Under the pieces are notes generated by a model. It searched no databases and had not been told where the DNA came from. It saw only the letters and a list, made by a program, of their open reading frames with translations. From Candidatus Formimonas warabiya (GTDB taxonomy: Bacteria; Bacillota; Dehalobacteriia; Dehalobacteriales; Dehalobacteriaceae): 64,000 nucleotides of DNA. Positions within the stretch are counted from its first letter, which is position 1; every line of letters begins with the position of its first letter. Position numbers and translations under genes: made by a program. Positions 51,686-60,875 of this stretch are shown piece after piece. The stretch covers positions 6,212,903 to 6,276,902 of the forward strand of contig NZ_CP017634.1 in assembly GCF_002777255.1 (NCBI RefSeq), written 5' to 3'.

Positions 51686-52737
51686 AAAGGGCAATTCTGT
51701 CCGTTACTACTGGAGGACTGAAGACGGCGCAAAGCATTCAAAAGGAAATGGGCGGGGACATTTTTACCCTGGAAAAATACTGCCCGGGCACCGACTACCG
51801 GCCCATTCGTACCGGTCTGAAAGAGTTTATGGGCGGCATCTTCGGCACTTACCGGGAGTTGATTTTGGTCATGTCTTGCGGCATTGCCGTGCGGAGTATT
51901 GCTCCTTATCTGGATTCCAAACTGACGGATCCGGCCGTGGTGGTCCTGGATGAACGGGGAAATTTTTGTATCAGCCTTCTTTCCGGCCACCTGGGCGGTG
52001 CCAATCAATTAGCGGAAAAGGTCGCCTCTATCACAGGGGGCATCGCCGTCATTACCACTGCTTCAGATAATTTAGGCCTGGAATCGGTGGACATGATTGC
52101 GAAAAAGTATCATTTCGTGATGGAGGATATGGAGCAGGTAAAAAGAGTCACCTCCTGCCTGGTGAATGGAAAGAAAGTGGTTTTGGTGAACGATAGCCCC
52201 ATCCATTTGGACCTATCTTTGGAACGCCGGGATCTAGAGCAGGTCGCTGCAGAGCAACCGGATGCCGTGATCTATGTAGGAAATAAGGAAGAACTGGGAT
52301 GGGACCAGGGGGATATTTTTGTGGCGAAACTCCGGGTGCCGAATTTAGTCCTGGGCATTGGGTGCAGAAAAGGGATGGACGGGGAAAAACTCCGGTCTTC
52401 CGTAAGAGCCTTTTTTCACCAGCATAATCTTGCTTTATGCGCCGTGAAGGCGATCGCCACAGTGGATGTAAAAAAAGATGAGCCGGCGATCCTTGGTTTG
52501 GCGGAACAACTGGCCGTTCCATTGTGTATTGTGGACCGTGGGGAAATATTACCCATAGAAAAAAGGTTTGCCTGTTCCGATTTTGTTAAAAAGACCATCG
52601 GGGTGGGATGTGTTTGCGAACCCGCCGCCTTTATCGTTTCAGGGCAGGGAAAATTACGGGTGCCCAAAACAGCCTTAGAGGGAATAACCCTTTGTATCTA
52701 TGAAGAGCGAGGCAATGAAATTTATAACATGGGATAA
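51682..52737 (+). CDS. cbiG: Cobalt-precorrin-5A hydrolase
   Basis: A 351-residue CbiG, which opens the lactone ring and releases acetaldehyde in the anaerobic pathway. LILVMSCGIAVRSIAPYLDS near residues 60-79, LSGHLGGANQLAEKVASITG near 104-123 and the C-terminal domain LVLGIGCRKGMDGEKLRSSV near 219-238 are diagnostic. Start is GTG 51682, overlapping cbiF. An 80-base gap before cbiH follows. Confidence 0.92.
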   Translation: MKRAILSVTTGGLKTAQSIQKEMGGDIFTLEKYCPGTDYRPIRTGLKEFMGGIFGTYRELILVMSCGIAVRSIAPYLDSKLTDPAVVVLDERGNFCISLLSGHLGGANQLAEKVASITGGIAVITTASDNLGLESVDMIAKKYHFVMEDMEQVKRVTSCLVNGKKVVLVNDSPIHLDLSLERRDLEQVAAEQPDAVIYVGNKEELGWDQGDIFVAKLRVPNLVLGIGCRKGMDGEKLRSSVRAFFHQHNLALCAVKAIATVDVKKDEPAILGLAEQLAVPLCIVDRGEILPIEKRFACSDFVKKTIGVGCVCEPAAFIVSGQGKLRVPKTALEGITLCIYEERGNEIYNMG

Positions 52738-52817
52738 TCAGAATGTAAAAAACGAGGCTGATAGATAGGGATCAGGGAATAAACGCGGAAACCTGAAACA
52801 GAATTTTTACGGAGGTC

Positions 52818-53561
52818 ATGATGAAAGGGAAAATATTTGTCATTGGTTTGGGACCGGGGGATCCGGGCAATATGACGGTCAGAGCCTATCAAGCCATAGA
52901 AAGCTGCCAGGTTCTGGTGGGCTATACCGTCTATATTGAGCAGGTGCGTGAACTTTCTCAGGGGAAGGAAATTATCAAGAAAGGGATGGGACAAGAGGTT
53001 GAGCGGGGCAAGATTGCCCTGGAAAAGGCTTTGGAGGGGAACACGGTAGGGGTGGTATGCAGTGGAGATGCCGGCGTTTACGGCATGGCAGGTTTGATCC
53101 TGGAGCTGTTGAAAGATCACGGGGAACGGGAGCAGATTTCTTGTGAAGTGATCCCCGGAATTACCTCCGCCCTGTCTTGTTCTTCTCTTCTGGGTGCTCC
53201 CATTGTGGAAGATTTTTGTACCATCAGCTTGAGTGATTATATGACTCCTTGGGAGCGTATTATGACCCGGTTGGAAAATGCCTGTGCGGGGGATTTTACC
53301 ATTGCCCTCTATAATCCGCGCAGTCTAGCCCGGCCGGAGTACTTGCACAAGGCCATGGATGTGGTAAAAAAATACCGGCACGGGGATACCCCGGTGGGTA
53401 TCGTGCGCAATGCCTATCGGGAAGACCAGTCTATAGTGATTACCAAATTGACGGATTTTGATCCGGAGTCGGTGGATATGTTTTGCACCGTTATCATCGG
53501 CAACAGTAAGACTTATGTTGCCCACGGACGGATGATCACATCCCGGGGGTATCAACTATGA
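52818..53561 (+). CDS. cbiH: Cobalt-factor III / precorrin-3B C17-methyltransferase
   Basis: A 247-residue SAM-dependent methylase that contracts the ring. FVIGLGPGDPGNMTVRAYQA near residues 7-26, VGVVCSGDAGVYGMAGLILE near 77-96, VIPGITSALSCSSLLGAPIV near 112-131 and DFCTISLSDYMTPWERI near 133-149 are diagnostic for CbiH/CobJ. ATG 52818 or 52821 follows ACGGAGG. Overlaps cbiJ by four bases. Confidence 0.94.
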   Translation: MMKGKIFVIGLGPGDPGNMTVRAYQAIESCQVLVGYTVYIEQVRELSQGKEIIKKGMGQEVERGKIALEKALEGNTVGVVCSGDAGVYGMAGLILELLKDHGEREQISCEVIPGITSALSCSSLLGAPIVEDFCTISLSDYMTPWERIMTRLENACAGDFTIALYNPRSLARPEYLHKAMDVVKKYRHGDTPVGIVRNAYREDQSIVITKLTDFDPESVDMFCTVIIGNSKTYVAHGRMITSRGYQL

Positions 53562-54319
53562 TTTTGGTCATTGGGGGAACCGGTGATGCTTTGGATATTG
53601 CCTGCACATTATCCGAATTAACAGAAAACGTCACCATCAGCACGGCCACAGAGTATGGCTTTGAGGTTTCCCGGGACCGTTTCCCGGGCCGGATTATTTT
53701 TGGAAAAATGGACCGGGAAGACTTAAAGAAATATCTCCAGAAGGAGGGAATCACCCATGTGGTGGATGCCTCTCACCCTTATGCGGAAAACATTTCGCGC
53801 CATGCGATTCTGGTGTGTCAGGAGCTAGGCATTGATTATGTCCGGTTTGAAAGGCCTGCCTGGCATCAAGAAGGCGGCGCCGTCCTTGTGTGCGCGAGTT
53901 ATGCCCACGCGGCGGACCGGGCAGAGCAGATGACAGGAAACATTTTTATTAGCACCGGGATCAATCATGTGGAAGAATTCGTGACCAGAATCAGCGATAA
54001 AAAAAGACTGAAAATAAGAGTGCTGCCCCAGTCAGAGACCATTCTCAAATTAGAAAATTTGGGGCTTCATGCGGATCATATTATAGCCATGAAGGGGCCC
54101 TTTTCTGAAGAAATGAATTATCTCATGTTTAAAGAGGCGGGGGCTGCTATATTGATCTGTAAGGACAGCGGGGTCCAGGGGGGCACTGATCACAAACTCA
54201 CGGCGGCAAAACACCTGGGCATGACATCTATTATCATCAAGCGCCCGGACCTGGCATATCCGAACCAGTTTGAGCAGATCACCGACTTAAAAAGGTATTT
54301 TAAGGAATTGATCGAATAA
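53558..54319 (+). CDS. cbiJ: Cobalt-precorrin-6A reductase
   Basis: A 253-residue reductase of the CbiJ/CobK family. It begins ILVIGGTGDALDIACTLSEL (residues 2-21), has VVDASHPYAENISRHAI near 69-85 with the conserved His-Pro-Tyr, and ends with HLGMTSIIIKRPDL near 224-237. It overlaps the cbiH stop. It completes the set from CbiL to CbiC. The next gene, a DUF362 protein, starts about 33 bases later. Confidence 0.92.
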   Translation: MILVIGGTGDALDIACTLSELTENVTISTATEYGFEVSRDRFPGRIIFGKMDREDLKKYLQKEGITHVVDASHPYAENISRHAILVCQELGIDYVRFERPAWHQEGGAVLVCASYAHAADRAEQMTGNIFISTGINHVEEFVTRISDKKRLKIRVLPQSETILKLENLGLHADHIIAMKGPFSEEMNYLMFKEAGAAILICKDSGVQGGTDHKLTAAKHLGMTSIIIKRPDLAYPNQFEQITDLKRYFKELIE

Positions 54320-54352
54320 ATATGGATCAGAAAAAAGGCAGGTGTATTCCCT

Positions 54353-55492
54353 TTGGCTCTGGTATCTTTGATGAAAGTTCCCGGGAATCCAAAAATGGAA
54401 GATGTGGAAGCAGCTTTGGGAAAAAGCCTGCAGCTTTTGGGCGGACCAGGTGCTTTGGGGCTCCCGGCCCCAAGGGTGTTGATCAAACCTAATGTGGGCG
54501 TAGTCGCCGGACCCCAGAGCGGGATCATTACCGATCCCTTCGTGATTGAGGCCTTGATTCATGTTTTAAAAAGTACCGGTGTCCCCAACATCCTGGTCGC
54601 TGAATCCGCAATTGTAGGCGTGGATACCAAAGAGGTTTTCGAAGCAACAGGATATGCCGCGATGGCTGAACGGACCGGGGTTGAACTGGTAGACTTGAAA
54701 GAGACGCCGGTAGAAGAGATTCCCGTAGCGAAGGGGCTCATCTTTGACCGCATTAAAATTTTTCGTCCGGTACTTGAGGCAGATTTGGTGATCAATGTAC
54801 CGACCTTGAAGACGATCACCGCTGTTCCCGTAAGCCTGGGCATGAAAAACCTCAAAGGATTGATTCCGGACCAGGAAAAGAGACGGTTTCACTATGGGGA
54901 ACTGAATCAGGCGATTGCAGATTTGACCGGCCTCATCAAACCAGGGTTGACCATTATTGACGGCATTGTCGGCAGTGAGCTGTATCAACCCAAAGAAATG
55001 AACATATTGATTGCCGGCACGGATGTCGTGTCCGTGGATGTGGTGGGCTCCTTAGCCATGGGAGTGGACCCGGCCCAGGTAAAATATCTGGCGTTAGCCC
55101 ATGATCAGGGATGGGGAACTGCCGCATTAGATAAAATTGAAATTCTGGGCGAAAAACTAACTGATCTGAAACAAAGCTTCCAGCAAGCTTCCGGTAATGT
55201 AGACGGGTTCAAAAAAATGTTTCCCGAGGTGGACCTGGTAGCCGGGAATGTTTGTACCAGTTGCCTGTCCGGGCTTAACCGGGCTTTAACCCAGGCGAGA
55301 AAAGAAGGGCTTCTGGAAAAATGGCAGGGTTTGACCCTGGCGGTGGGCTCCGGGGCCAGGCCGGATGCCGGCAAGCGGACGGTCTGCATCGGAAACTGTT
55401 TGAAGCAGGTGAAGACGGCGGATTATATTCCAGGGTGTCCCTTTATTTTTTTAGATTTACTTGAGTTTCTAAGGACCAGTAAGATGAACTAG
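54353..55492 (+). CDS. DUF362 domain protein at the end of the cobalamin operon
   Basis: A protein of about 379 residues whose main part matches DUF362 (RVLIKPNVGVVAGPQSGIIT near residues 41-60; VINVPTLKTI near 142-151; MKNLKGLIPDQEKRRFHYGE near 160-179). The last 80 residues contain four Cys in CTSC, CIGNC and GCPF contexts, which could bind a metal or iron-sulfur cluster. Start TTG 54353 is uncertain; ATG 54371 is in frame. DUF362 function is not established. Its place 33 bases behind cbiJ suggests a link with corrinoid handling. Ends in TAG. Confidence 0.7.
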   Translation: MALVSLMKVPGNPKMEDVEAALGKSLQLLGGPGALGLPAPRVLIKPNVGVVAGPQSGIITDPFVIEALIHVLKSTGVPNILVAESAIVGVDTKEVFEATGYAAMAERTGVELVDLKETPVEEIPVAKGLIFDRIKIFRPVLEADLVINVPTLKTITAVPVSLGMKNLKGLIPDQEKRRFHYGELNQAIADLTGLIKPGLTIIDGIVGSELYQPKEMNILIAGTDVVSVDVVGSLAMGVDPAQVKYLALAHDQGWGTAALDKIEILGEKLTDLKQSFQQASGNVDGFKKMFPEVDLVAGNVCTSCLSGLNRALTQARKEGLLEKWQGLTLAVGSGARPDAGKRTVCIGNCLKQVKTADYIPGCPFIFLDLLEFLRTSKMN

Positions 55493-55645
55493 AGGGTCTT
55501 GCTTGGCGCAGGAAAGGGAATGCTTTGTCTGAGAGTGATGGATTTTTGCATTGATAGATGGGATTTTGCATCTCTTTTGATGGGCTAAATGGCCCGGATC
55601 CGTCAGGAGACATTGTCGTCTTAAGGTAAATTTACATTACGAAGC

Positions 55646-55698
55646 GCCCCTGCACTAGCTTTCTCCTATGGGAAAAAGCTTGGTGCAGGGGCTTTTCC
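55646..55698 (+). terminator. Terminator of the corrinoid operon
   Basis: GCCCCTGCAC (55646-55655) pairs with GTGCAGGGGC (55683-55692), with inner AGCTTT/AAAGCT pairing, and is followed by TTTTCC. It lies 150 bases after the DUF362 gene and five bases before the next sigma-54 promoter. Confidence 0.8.
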
Positions 55699-55702
55699 AT
55701 TT

Positions 55703-55718
55703 TGGCATTATTTTTGCT
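55703..55718 (+). promoter_or_regulatory. Sigma-54 promoter of the chemoreceptor-mtbB-mtbC operon
   Basis: TGGCATTATTTTTGCT has GG at 55704-55705 and GC at 55716-55717, ten bases apart. Transcription would begin near 55729, about 33 bases before the chemoreceptor start. Confidence 0.83.
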
Positions 55719-55761
55719 TATCTCTATGCCCAAGGTAGTTATTACTAAAGGAGGAAGAATC

Positions 55762-56634
55762 TTGGGCGAAAATCGTAAAATTTGTAAAACACTGGAACAT
55801 TTTTTAACTGTTGCCCCCTATATCAACCGATTAACCATTGATGATATGGGTATTTTTATTTGTGACACGGAGCAGGTGATCTGGGAAGTTGCTCCCAAAA
55901 CGTTTAAATTTCCCCAAGCTTCCTATCTGGGAGACAATCCGGATAACGGCTGGGTTGTATATGAGGCGATGCAGCAAAGAAGGCGTCTGACCCGGGAAGT
56001 CGGCGGAGAAGTATATGGTGTAGCCTATGTGGCCGTAGGAATGCCGATTTTTGAGGATGAGAAGGTGGTGGGCGGCATCAGCATTTATCAATCCGTAGGG
56101 CGGAAAGAGAAGCTCTTTGAAATTGTGAAATCCCTGGATCAGACGATTAAAACATTTGATACCACCATCCAACAGATAGCAGCGGAAGCAGAAGAACTGT
56201 CCGCAACAGGGGAAGAATTGGGCAGTATCTCTCAGGAGACAACCTCTCAGGTGGGGGAAACCGATGAAATTATTGAAGTAATTCGTAAAATTGCCGATCA
56301 AACCAATTTAATCGGTTTAAACGCGGCCATTGAAGCGGCGCGGGTGGGTGAACATGGCCGGGGCTTTGCCGTGGTGGCGGAAGAAGTGCGGAAGCTGGCC
56401 CAATCCAGTTCGGTTTCCACAAAAAACATCCGGCAAACCCTGGACAAAATAAAAGGTGCTGTAGCACAGATCAATGCCGCGATCAAAGAAGTGACTACCG
56501 TAGCCAACCACCAAGCGGTTGTTCTCACAGAAATTACACCTGCCGTTGATGAATTAACCCAGCTGGCCGAAACCATTGTGTCCATGGCAAAGGATTTAAC
56601 CACCGATATTTACACATTGTACCCCGGCGAATAG
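55762..56634 (+). CDS. Soluble methyl-accepting chemotaxis-type protein
   Basis: A 290-residue cytoplasmic receptor without membrane segments. Residues about 1-130 form an N-terminal sensor (DDMGIFICDTEQVIWEVAPK; GVAYVAVGMPIFEDEKVVGG), perhaps a Cache/PAS-like fold, and residues about 150-290 the short MCP signalling domain with the conserved hairpin tip IADQTNLIGLNAAIEAARVG followed by GRGFAVVAEEVRKLA. Start TTG 55762 follows AAAGGAGGA; the longer frame begins inside the sigma-54 site and cannot be translated from that promoter. It shares the promoter with mtbB, so it may sense a methylamine. Ends in TAG. Confidence 0.85.
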   Translation: MGENRKICKTLEHFLTVAPYINRLTIDDMGIFICDTEQVIWEVAPKTFKFPQASYLGDNPDNGWVVYEAMQQRRRLTREVGGEVYGVAYVAVGMPIFEDEKVVGGISIYQSVGRKEKLFEIVKSLDQTIKTFDTTIQQIAAEAEELSATGEELGSISQETTSQVGETDEIIEVIRKIADQTNLIGLNAAIEAARVGEHGRGFAVVAEEVRKLAQSSSVSTKNIRQTLDKIKGAVAQINAAIKEVTTVANHQAVVLTEITPAVDELTQLAETIVSMAKDLTTDIYTLYPGE

Positions 56635-56819
56635 TCAAAGGACTGATCATAGGGAGACAGCCTTTACGGGTTATCTCCGGTTTGCTCGGAATACAAGTAC
56701 AAAATCGTCTTGGGGCAAACTGTGTCAAATTTTTGTTTTGAAAAAAGAACGGAGGTGGCACAGTCTGAAAAATAAATGGTGTTTCTAAAAAAATCGCTGG
56801 TAAGAAAGGAGAAAATTTG

Positions 56820-58205
56820 ATGAAAAAATATTTGACGCGTTATGGCGACAATTATGCCGACTTTATCAGTGGCGACCAAATTAAAGCAGACATTGAAAGC
56901 GGCTCCCAGGACGCAGCGGAACGGGCCCATATCCCTCCCTTAACCCAGGATGAAATGGATTATCTTTACGAAATTATCATCAGCCCCCAGAAAATCGTTT
57001 CCGTAGAACCGGGCAATGAAGTTGTGGTATCTTTTGATGCGGGTACTTTGAAACTGCCGGTGCGAAACGGTATTCCCATGGACCGGCTCCAGGCCATCCT
57101 GACCCAGGAAAGAGCGCTGGCCTCGGACAGCATTGAACTCTGCCACGTGGACTACAGCTACAAACCGGTAAAGGCCATCATCAGCGAAGAAAGACAAACC
57201 ATGGAACAGGCCCAATTAATGACCACATTGCCCCTGCTCTACGGTGCCATGCCCAATTTGGGCCTCTATACCAGGCCGGACGGCCCGGTGGGCAACTGGT
57301 CGGAACTGCTTCCCGCCGGTAAGATTGCGGAAGCGAGAGAAGCCCAGGAAGAAGCCATCCAGCATGCCATCCGGGATATTGTTTTTGTTGCTTCCCAGAT
57401 GATTGAAAGCGGAGCGGACGGCATTAATCTGGATACGGTGGGCGCCTCCGGGGATGCGGACGTGAAAGCCAGCCTGGAAGCGGTAAAAATATTGAAACAA
57501 AAATATCCCCAGATCGGCTTTGAGACAGGGATGGCGGGAGAATTCAATATGGGGATGCACGGACTACTGGAGATTGACGGAGAGCGCATTGCCGGTCTTT
57601 ATCCCCATAAACAGGTTAAAATGGCGGAAAAATGCGGCGTGTCCATCTTTGGGATGGCGGTGAATACCAACAGCAACATGTCTTTAGCCTGGAACCTGGC
57701 CCGGGTGTGCACTTTTGCGAAGGAAACGGTAAAGGTTTCCACCATTCCGGTGCATGCCAATGTGGGAATGGGTGTGGGTGGAATTCCCCTATCCCTGATT
57801 CCCGCAGCCGATGCCGTTTCCCGGGTTGACAAGGCTCTGATTGAAATTGCCAAAGTGGACGGCTTGTAGGTAGGCGCAGGAGATACCTTCGGGATGGCGG
57901 TTACCCATGAGGCTACCGCCGGTATGGGGGGCATCCGGTCAGCCGGAGATCTGGTCTTCCGGATGGAATTGGCTGGGATGAAAATTAATGAGGCGAAAAC
58001 TTTCGTGGCGGAAAAATTACAGGTAGGCGTGAAGGATCTCGCCGACTGTGCCGTGATGAAAGATGTGCGCGAAGATTTGAATATGGGCACTACCCAAAGC
58101 CGTCCCAATGCCGGGGTGGGCATCCAGACCAAGTTTCGCATTGCGGAAATAATGGGAATTTCCATCAATAGCGTGGAAAAATTTAAAAAGGAAGCCGGAA
58201 TATGA
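56820..58205 (+). CDS. mtbB: Dimethylamine methyltransferase MtbB with in-frame amber (pyrrolysine)
   Basis: A 461-residue enzyme if the UAG at 57867-57869 is read as pyrrolysine (codon 350). Before it the frame reads IEIAKVDGL, after it VGAGDTFGMAVTHEATAGMG, which is the MtbB active-site context, and the frame then runs to TGA 58203-58205. Archaeal MtbB has pyrrolysine near residue 356 of about 467, in good agreement. It moves a methyl from dimethylamine to the corrinoid protein MtbC, encoded next. ATG 56820 follows AAAGGAGA. No frameshift is present. Confidence 0.94.
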
Positions 58206-58229
58206 AAACAATTTGGGGGAGGTAAAGGC

Positions 58230-58874
58230 ATGAATAAAGAAGAGGTCATCCAGGCGGCGATCGAATCCATATTAACGTATGACCAAAAGAAAGCACTAGA
58301 AATAGCCGAGATGGCTCTGAGCCAGGGATTAAATCCTGTAGAGGTGTTAACCGACGGCTTTAGCGCCGGGATTCGAAAAGTGGGCGATCTGTTCGGACGG
58401 GGAGAAGTATTTTTGCCGGAGTTAATGCTCTCTGCCGATGTGATGAAGGCAGTGACATCCCTCTTTGAGGGGACTGCCCAGGGACACGGGCCCCAAAAGA
58501 AAGGAAAAATGGTTTTTGCCACCGTAGAAGGGGACGTTCATGATATCGGAAAAGGTATTGTGATTTCCCTGATCAAAACTCAGGGGATTGAAGTGATTGA
58601 TCTGGGCCGGGATGTGTCGGTGGGCAAAATTATCGAGAAAGCTGTGGAAGTGAAAGCAGACCTCATTGGCACCAGCGCTTTACTGACGACTACCCTGGTG
58701 GAACAAAAGAAACTAGAAGATGAGTTAAAGAAAAATGGCCTGAGAGACCGGTTTAAAACGATGGTAGGCGGTGCCCCTGCCACCCAGCGCTGGGCAGACA
58801 GAATCGGTGCGGACGCCTATGGTGAGGATGCGGCAGATGCTGTGAATAAAGCCTTGCACCTTTTAAACAAGTGA
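58230..58874 (+). CDS. mtbC: Dimethylamine corrinoid protein
   Basis: A 214-residue methyl carrier with an N-terminal helical cap (LNPVEVLTDGFSAGIRKVGD near residues 35-54) and a B12-binding domain holding the cobalt-ligating His 104 in DVHDIGKGIVI, with TSALLTTTLVEQKKLED near 148-164 and VGGAPATQRWADRIGADAY near 178-196. It is 25 bases after mtbB with a GGGGGAGG site. The partner is assigned from position. A terminator follows at 58965. Confidence 0.93.
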   Translation: MNKEEVIQAAIESILTYDQKKALEIAEMALSQGLNPVEVLTDGFSAGIRKVGDLFGRGEVFLPELMLSADVMKAVTSLFEGTAQGHGPQKKGKMVFATVEGDVHDIGKGIVISLIKTQGIEVIDLGRDVSVGKIIEKAVEVKADLIGTSALLTTTLVEQKKLEDELKKNGLRDRFKTMVGGAPATQRWADRIGADAYGEDAADAVNKALHLLNK

Positions 58875-58964
58875 GATCAGAGGATAGATCGGAACCGTGT
58901 CCTGAATTAGGATGCGATTCAAAATATGGGCAAAAAAGTTTGATCAGGAAAAATGGACTTAAAG

Positions 58965-58990
58965 ACAGCGAGTTTTTCGCTGTTTTTTTT
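58965..58990 (+). terminator. Terminator of the mtbB-mtbC operon
   Basis: ACAGCGA (58965-58971) pairs with TCGCTGT (58977-58983) and is followed by seven T residues. It lies 90 bases after mtbC. Confidence 0.9.
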
Positions 58991-59091
58991 ATGCCGTGCC
59001 GAGAGGGTTTTATAAAAAAAGAGCTAATTAATATCCATGTTTAGGATGTTATTTCAAAATGGGTTGTCAACAGAAAGGGGACGGGAATAAT

Positions 59092-60828
59092 TTGAGAATT
59101 ACGGATTTTACCAGCAAGGCCTTCATTGTACTCCCCTCCGATGGAAAACTCGGTGAAATACAAGAAAAAATCATCATGGAAGACGGGCAAAAGGTGATAG
59201 TTACGGACAAGGAAAAAATAGTGAAAGTTTATTCCGGCTGGGATCTGCTGAAGCAAATGAGCTTGCCCGCACAACGGGACCGAAGCCTGGGCGCTTTGGG
59301 CGGGGGAGAAGACTTTTTCCTCGTGGATGAAGAATCTGCCCCGGAAGATTTGTGTCAAGTGCCGGAAACTCAGGTCCTGGTAGTCACCAGAAACCGTCGT
59401 CCGGTGGGCGTCATTAACGATGCCGGCCTTTTCGTGAAGGTTTTAAATTACCGGCCCCGCCCCCATCATCCTGCTGTTGACTACCAGGAGATCGTAGAAT
59501 GCTTGGAAGAAGAAATTTTTGTCACGGATGAGAAAGGTTGTATCTGTTTTCTCAATCCCCAGGCGGAAAGCATCTGCGGCGTCAAAGCCGCTGATGTGGT
59601 TGGGAAGCATGTTACCGACTTGGAAAGAGAAAAAATCATTTCTTCCAGTATTAGTCTGGAAGTGATTCGGGCGAAGAAAAAAGTAAATATATTGCAGAAG
59701 CTAAAATCGGGGAAAACCGTTCTGGCCACGGGAGTTCCCATTTTTGATACCAGCGGGAAAATGCTTCGGGTCTTAATTACCTCCAAAGATGTACAGGAAA
59801 TTAATAAACTGATGGAGGAAATTGAAAGAAAGAATACGGAAATAGAGAGAAAGAACAAACAATTTAATGCCCTGCGGGAAGGAATATTCGCCCAGGACAA
59901 TTTTGTGTGCAGAAGTCCCAAAATGAATAACATCAAAGAAATGATCAAACGGATTGCCAGTACGGATATGACGGTTTCCATTCAGGGGGAGTCAGGCGTA
60001 GGGAAGGAAGTTGTGGCGAAACTGATCCATAATTTAAGCCCGAGAAATAGTCATTCTTTGGTAAAAATTAATTGTGGGGCGATTCCGGAAAACCTGTTGG
60101 AGTCTGAATTGTTCGGATATGAAAGCGGCGCTTTTACGGGAGCAAGTAAAGGCGGGAAATTGGGGAAAATTGAACTGGCCCAGCAGGGCACCTTATTTTT
60201 GGATGAAATCGGCGAGATGCCCCTCTTGCTCCAGGTAAAACTTTTAGAATTCTTACAGGACCGGGAGATCATCCGGGTGGGAGGGACGAAGAAAATAAAA
60301 GTTGATACCAGGGTGATTACGGCCACCAATCGTAATTTGGAACAAATGGTCCGGGAAGGACGTTTCCGGCAGGATCTATTTTATCGCCTCAATGTTTTTC
60401 CCATCCTGGTCCCGCCCCTAAGAGAGCGGCGGGAGGATATTCCTGCTCTGGCAGAATACTTTTTAGAAAGATTTAATAATAAGTATCAAATGCACAAAAG
60501 ATTTGTCCCGGAAGTGATCAAGGCCTTCTCGGAATATAACTGGCCCGGTAATGTGCGGGAATTGGAGCATGTGGTAGAACGGGCTACTTTAGTCAATTAT
60601 GCCGATACCATCGGTTATGAAAACGTTTGTGACAATTTTAATGCCGGATCTGTGAACGAGTCCCGGGTTATTTGCACCAACCTGATGCCTTTAAAAGAAG
60701 CAAAAAAAGAATTAGAGACCCAGCTGGTGCAACGGGCTTATGAGATTTACCATTCTACGTATAAAGCGGCAAAAATACTTCAGGTCGATCAGTCGACCAT
60801 TGTCCGGCTTTTAAAAAAAGGTAAATAG
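59092..60828 (+). CDS. Sigma-54 activator with CBS-like, PAS, AAA+ and Fis domains
   Basis: A 578-residue enhancer-binding protein. Residues about 1-120 look like a CBS pair (KAFIVLPSDGKLGEIQEKI; VLVVTRNRRPVGVINDAGLF), residues about 140-245 a PAS domain (EEEIFVTDEKGCICFLNPQA), a coiled coil follows (EIERKNTEIERKN), residues about 285-515 are AAA+ with Walker A GESGVGKE, GAFTGA and TLFLDEIGEMP, and the C-terminus has a Fis-like helix-turn-helix. TTG 59092 follows AAAGGGGACGG; ATG 59059 has no site. It lies between two sigma-54 operons and probably controls them. Ends in TAG. Confidence 0.88.
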   Translation: MRITDFTSKAFIVLPSDGKLGEIQEKIIMEDGQKVIVTDKEKIVKVYSGWDLLKQMSLPAQRDRSLGALGGGEDFFLVDEESAPEDLCQVPETQVLVVTRNRRPVGVINDAGLFVKVLNYRPRPHHPAVDYQEIVECLEEEIFVTDEKGCICFLNPQAESICGVKAADVVGKHVTDLEREKIISSSISLEVIRAKKKVNILQKLKSGKTVLATGVPIFDTSGKMLRVLITSKDVQEINKLMEEIERKNTEIERKNKQFNALREGIFAQDNFVCRSPKMNNIKEMIKRIASTDMTVSIQGESGVGKEVVAKLIHNLSPRNSHSLVKINCGAIPENLLESELFGYESGAFTGASKGGKLGKIELAQQGTLFLDEIGEMPLLLQVKLLEFLQDREIIRVGGTKKIKVDTRVITATNRNLEQMVREGRFRQDLFYRLNVFPILVPPLRERREDIPALAEYFLERFNNKYQMHKRFVPEVIKAFSEYNWPGNVRELEHVVERATLVNYADTIGYENVCDNFNAGSVNESRVICTNLMPLKEAKKELETQLVQRAYEIYHSTYKAAKILQVDQSTIVRLLKKGK

Positions 60829-60829
60829 A

Positions 60830-60875
60830 AAAGGGGGCTGTTCCAAAAAAATAAGGAATGGCCCTTTGCTTTTAA
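60830..60875 (+). terminator. Terminator of the second sigma-54 activator gene
   Basis: AAAGGG followed by CTGTTCC (60830-60844) pairs with GGAAT-GGCCCTTT (60855-60867, imperfect) and is followed by GCTTTT. It directly follows the activator stop. Confidence 0.75.

Noticed and set aside
55543..55645. Coding sequence between the DUF362 gene and the chemoreceptor
   Set aside because: No frame with a ribosome site and a plausible product; the stretch leads into a terminator and a sigma-54 promoter.
55702..55761. Longer start for the chemoreceptor at 55702
   Set aside because: That start lies inside the sigma-54 site, upstream of the expected transcript start. TTG 55762 has a strong AAAGGAGGA site.
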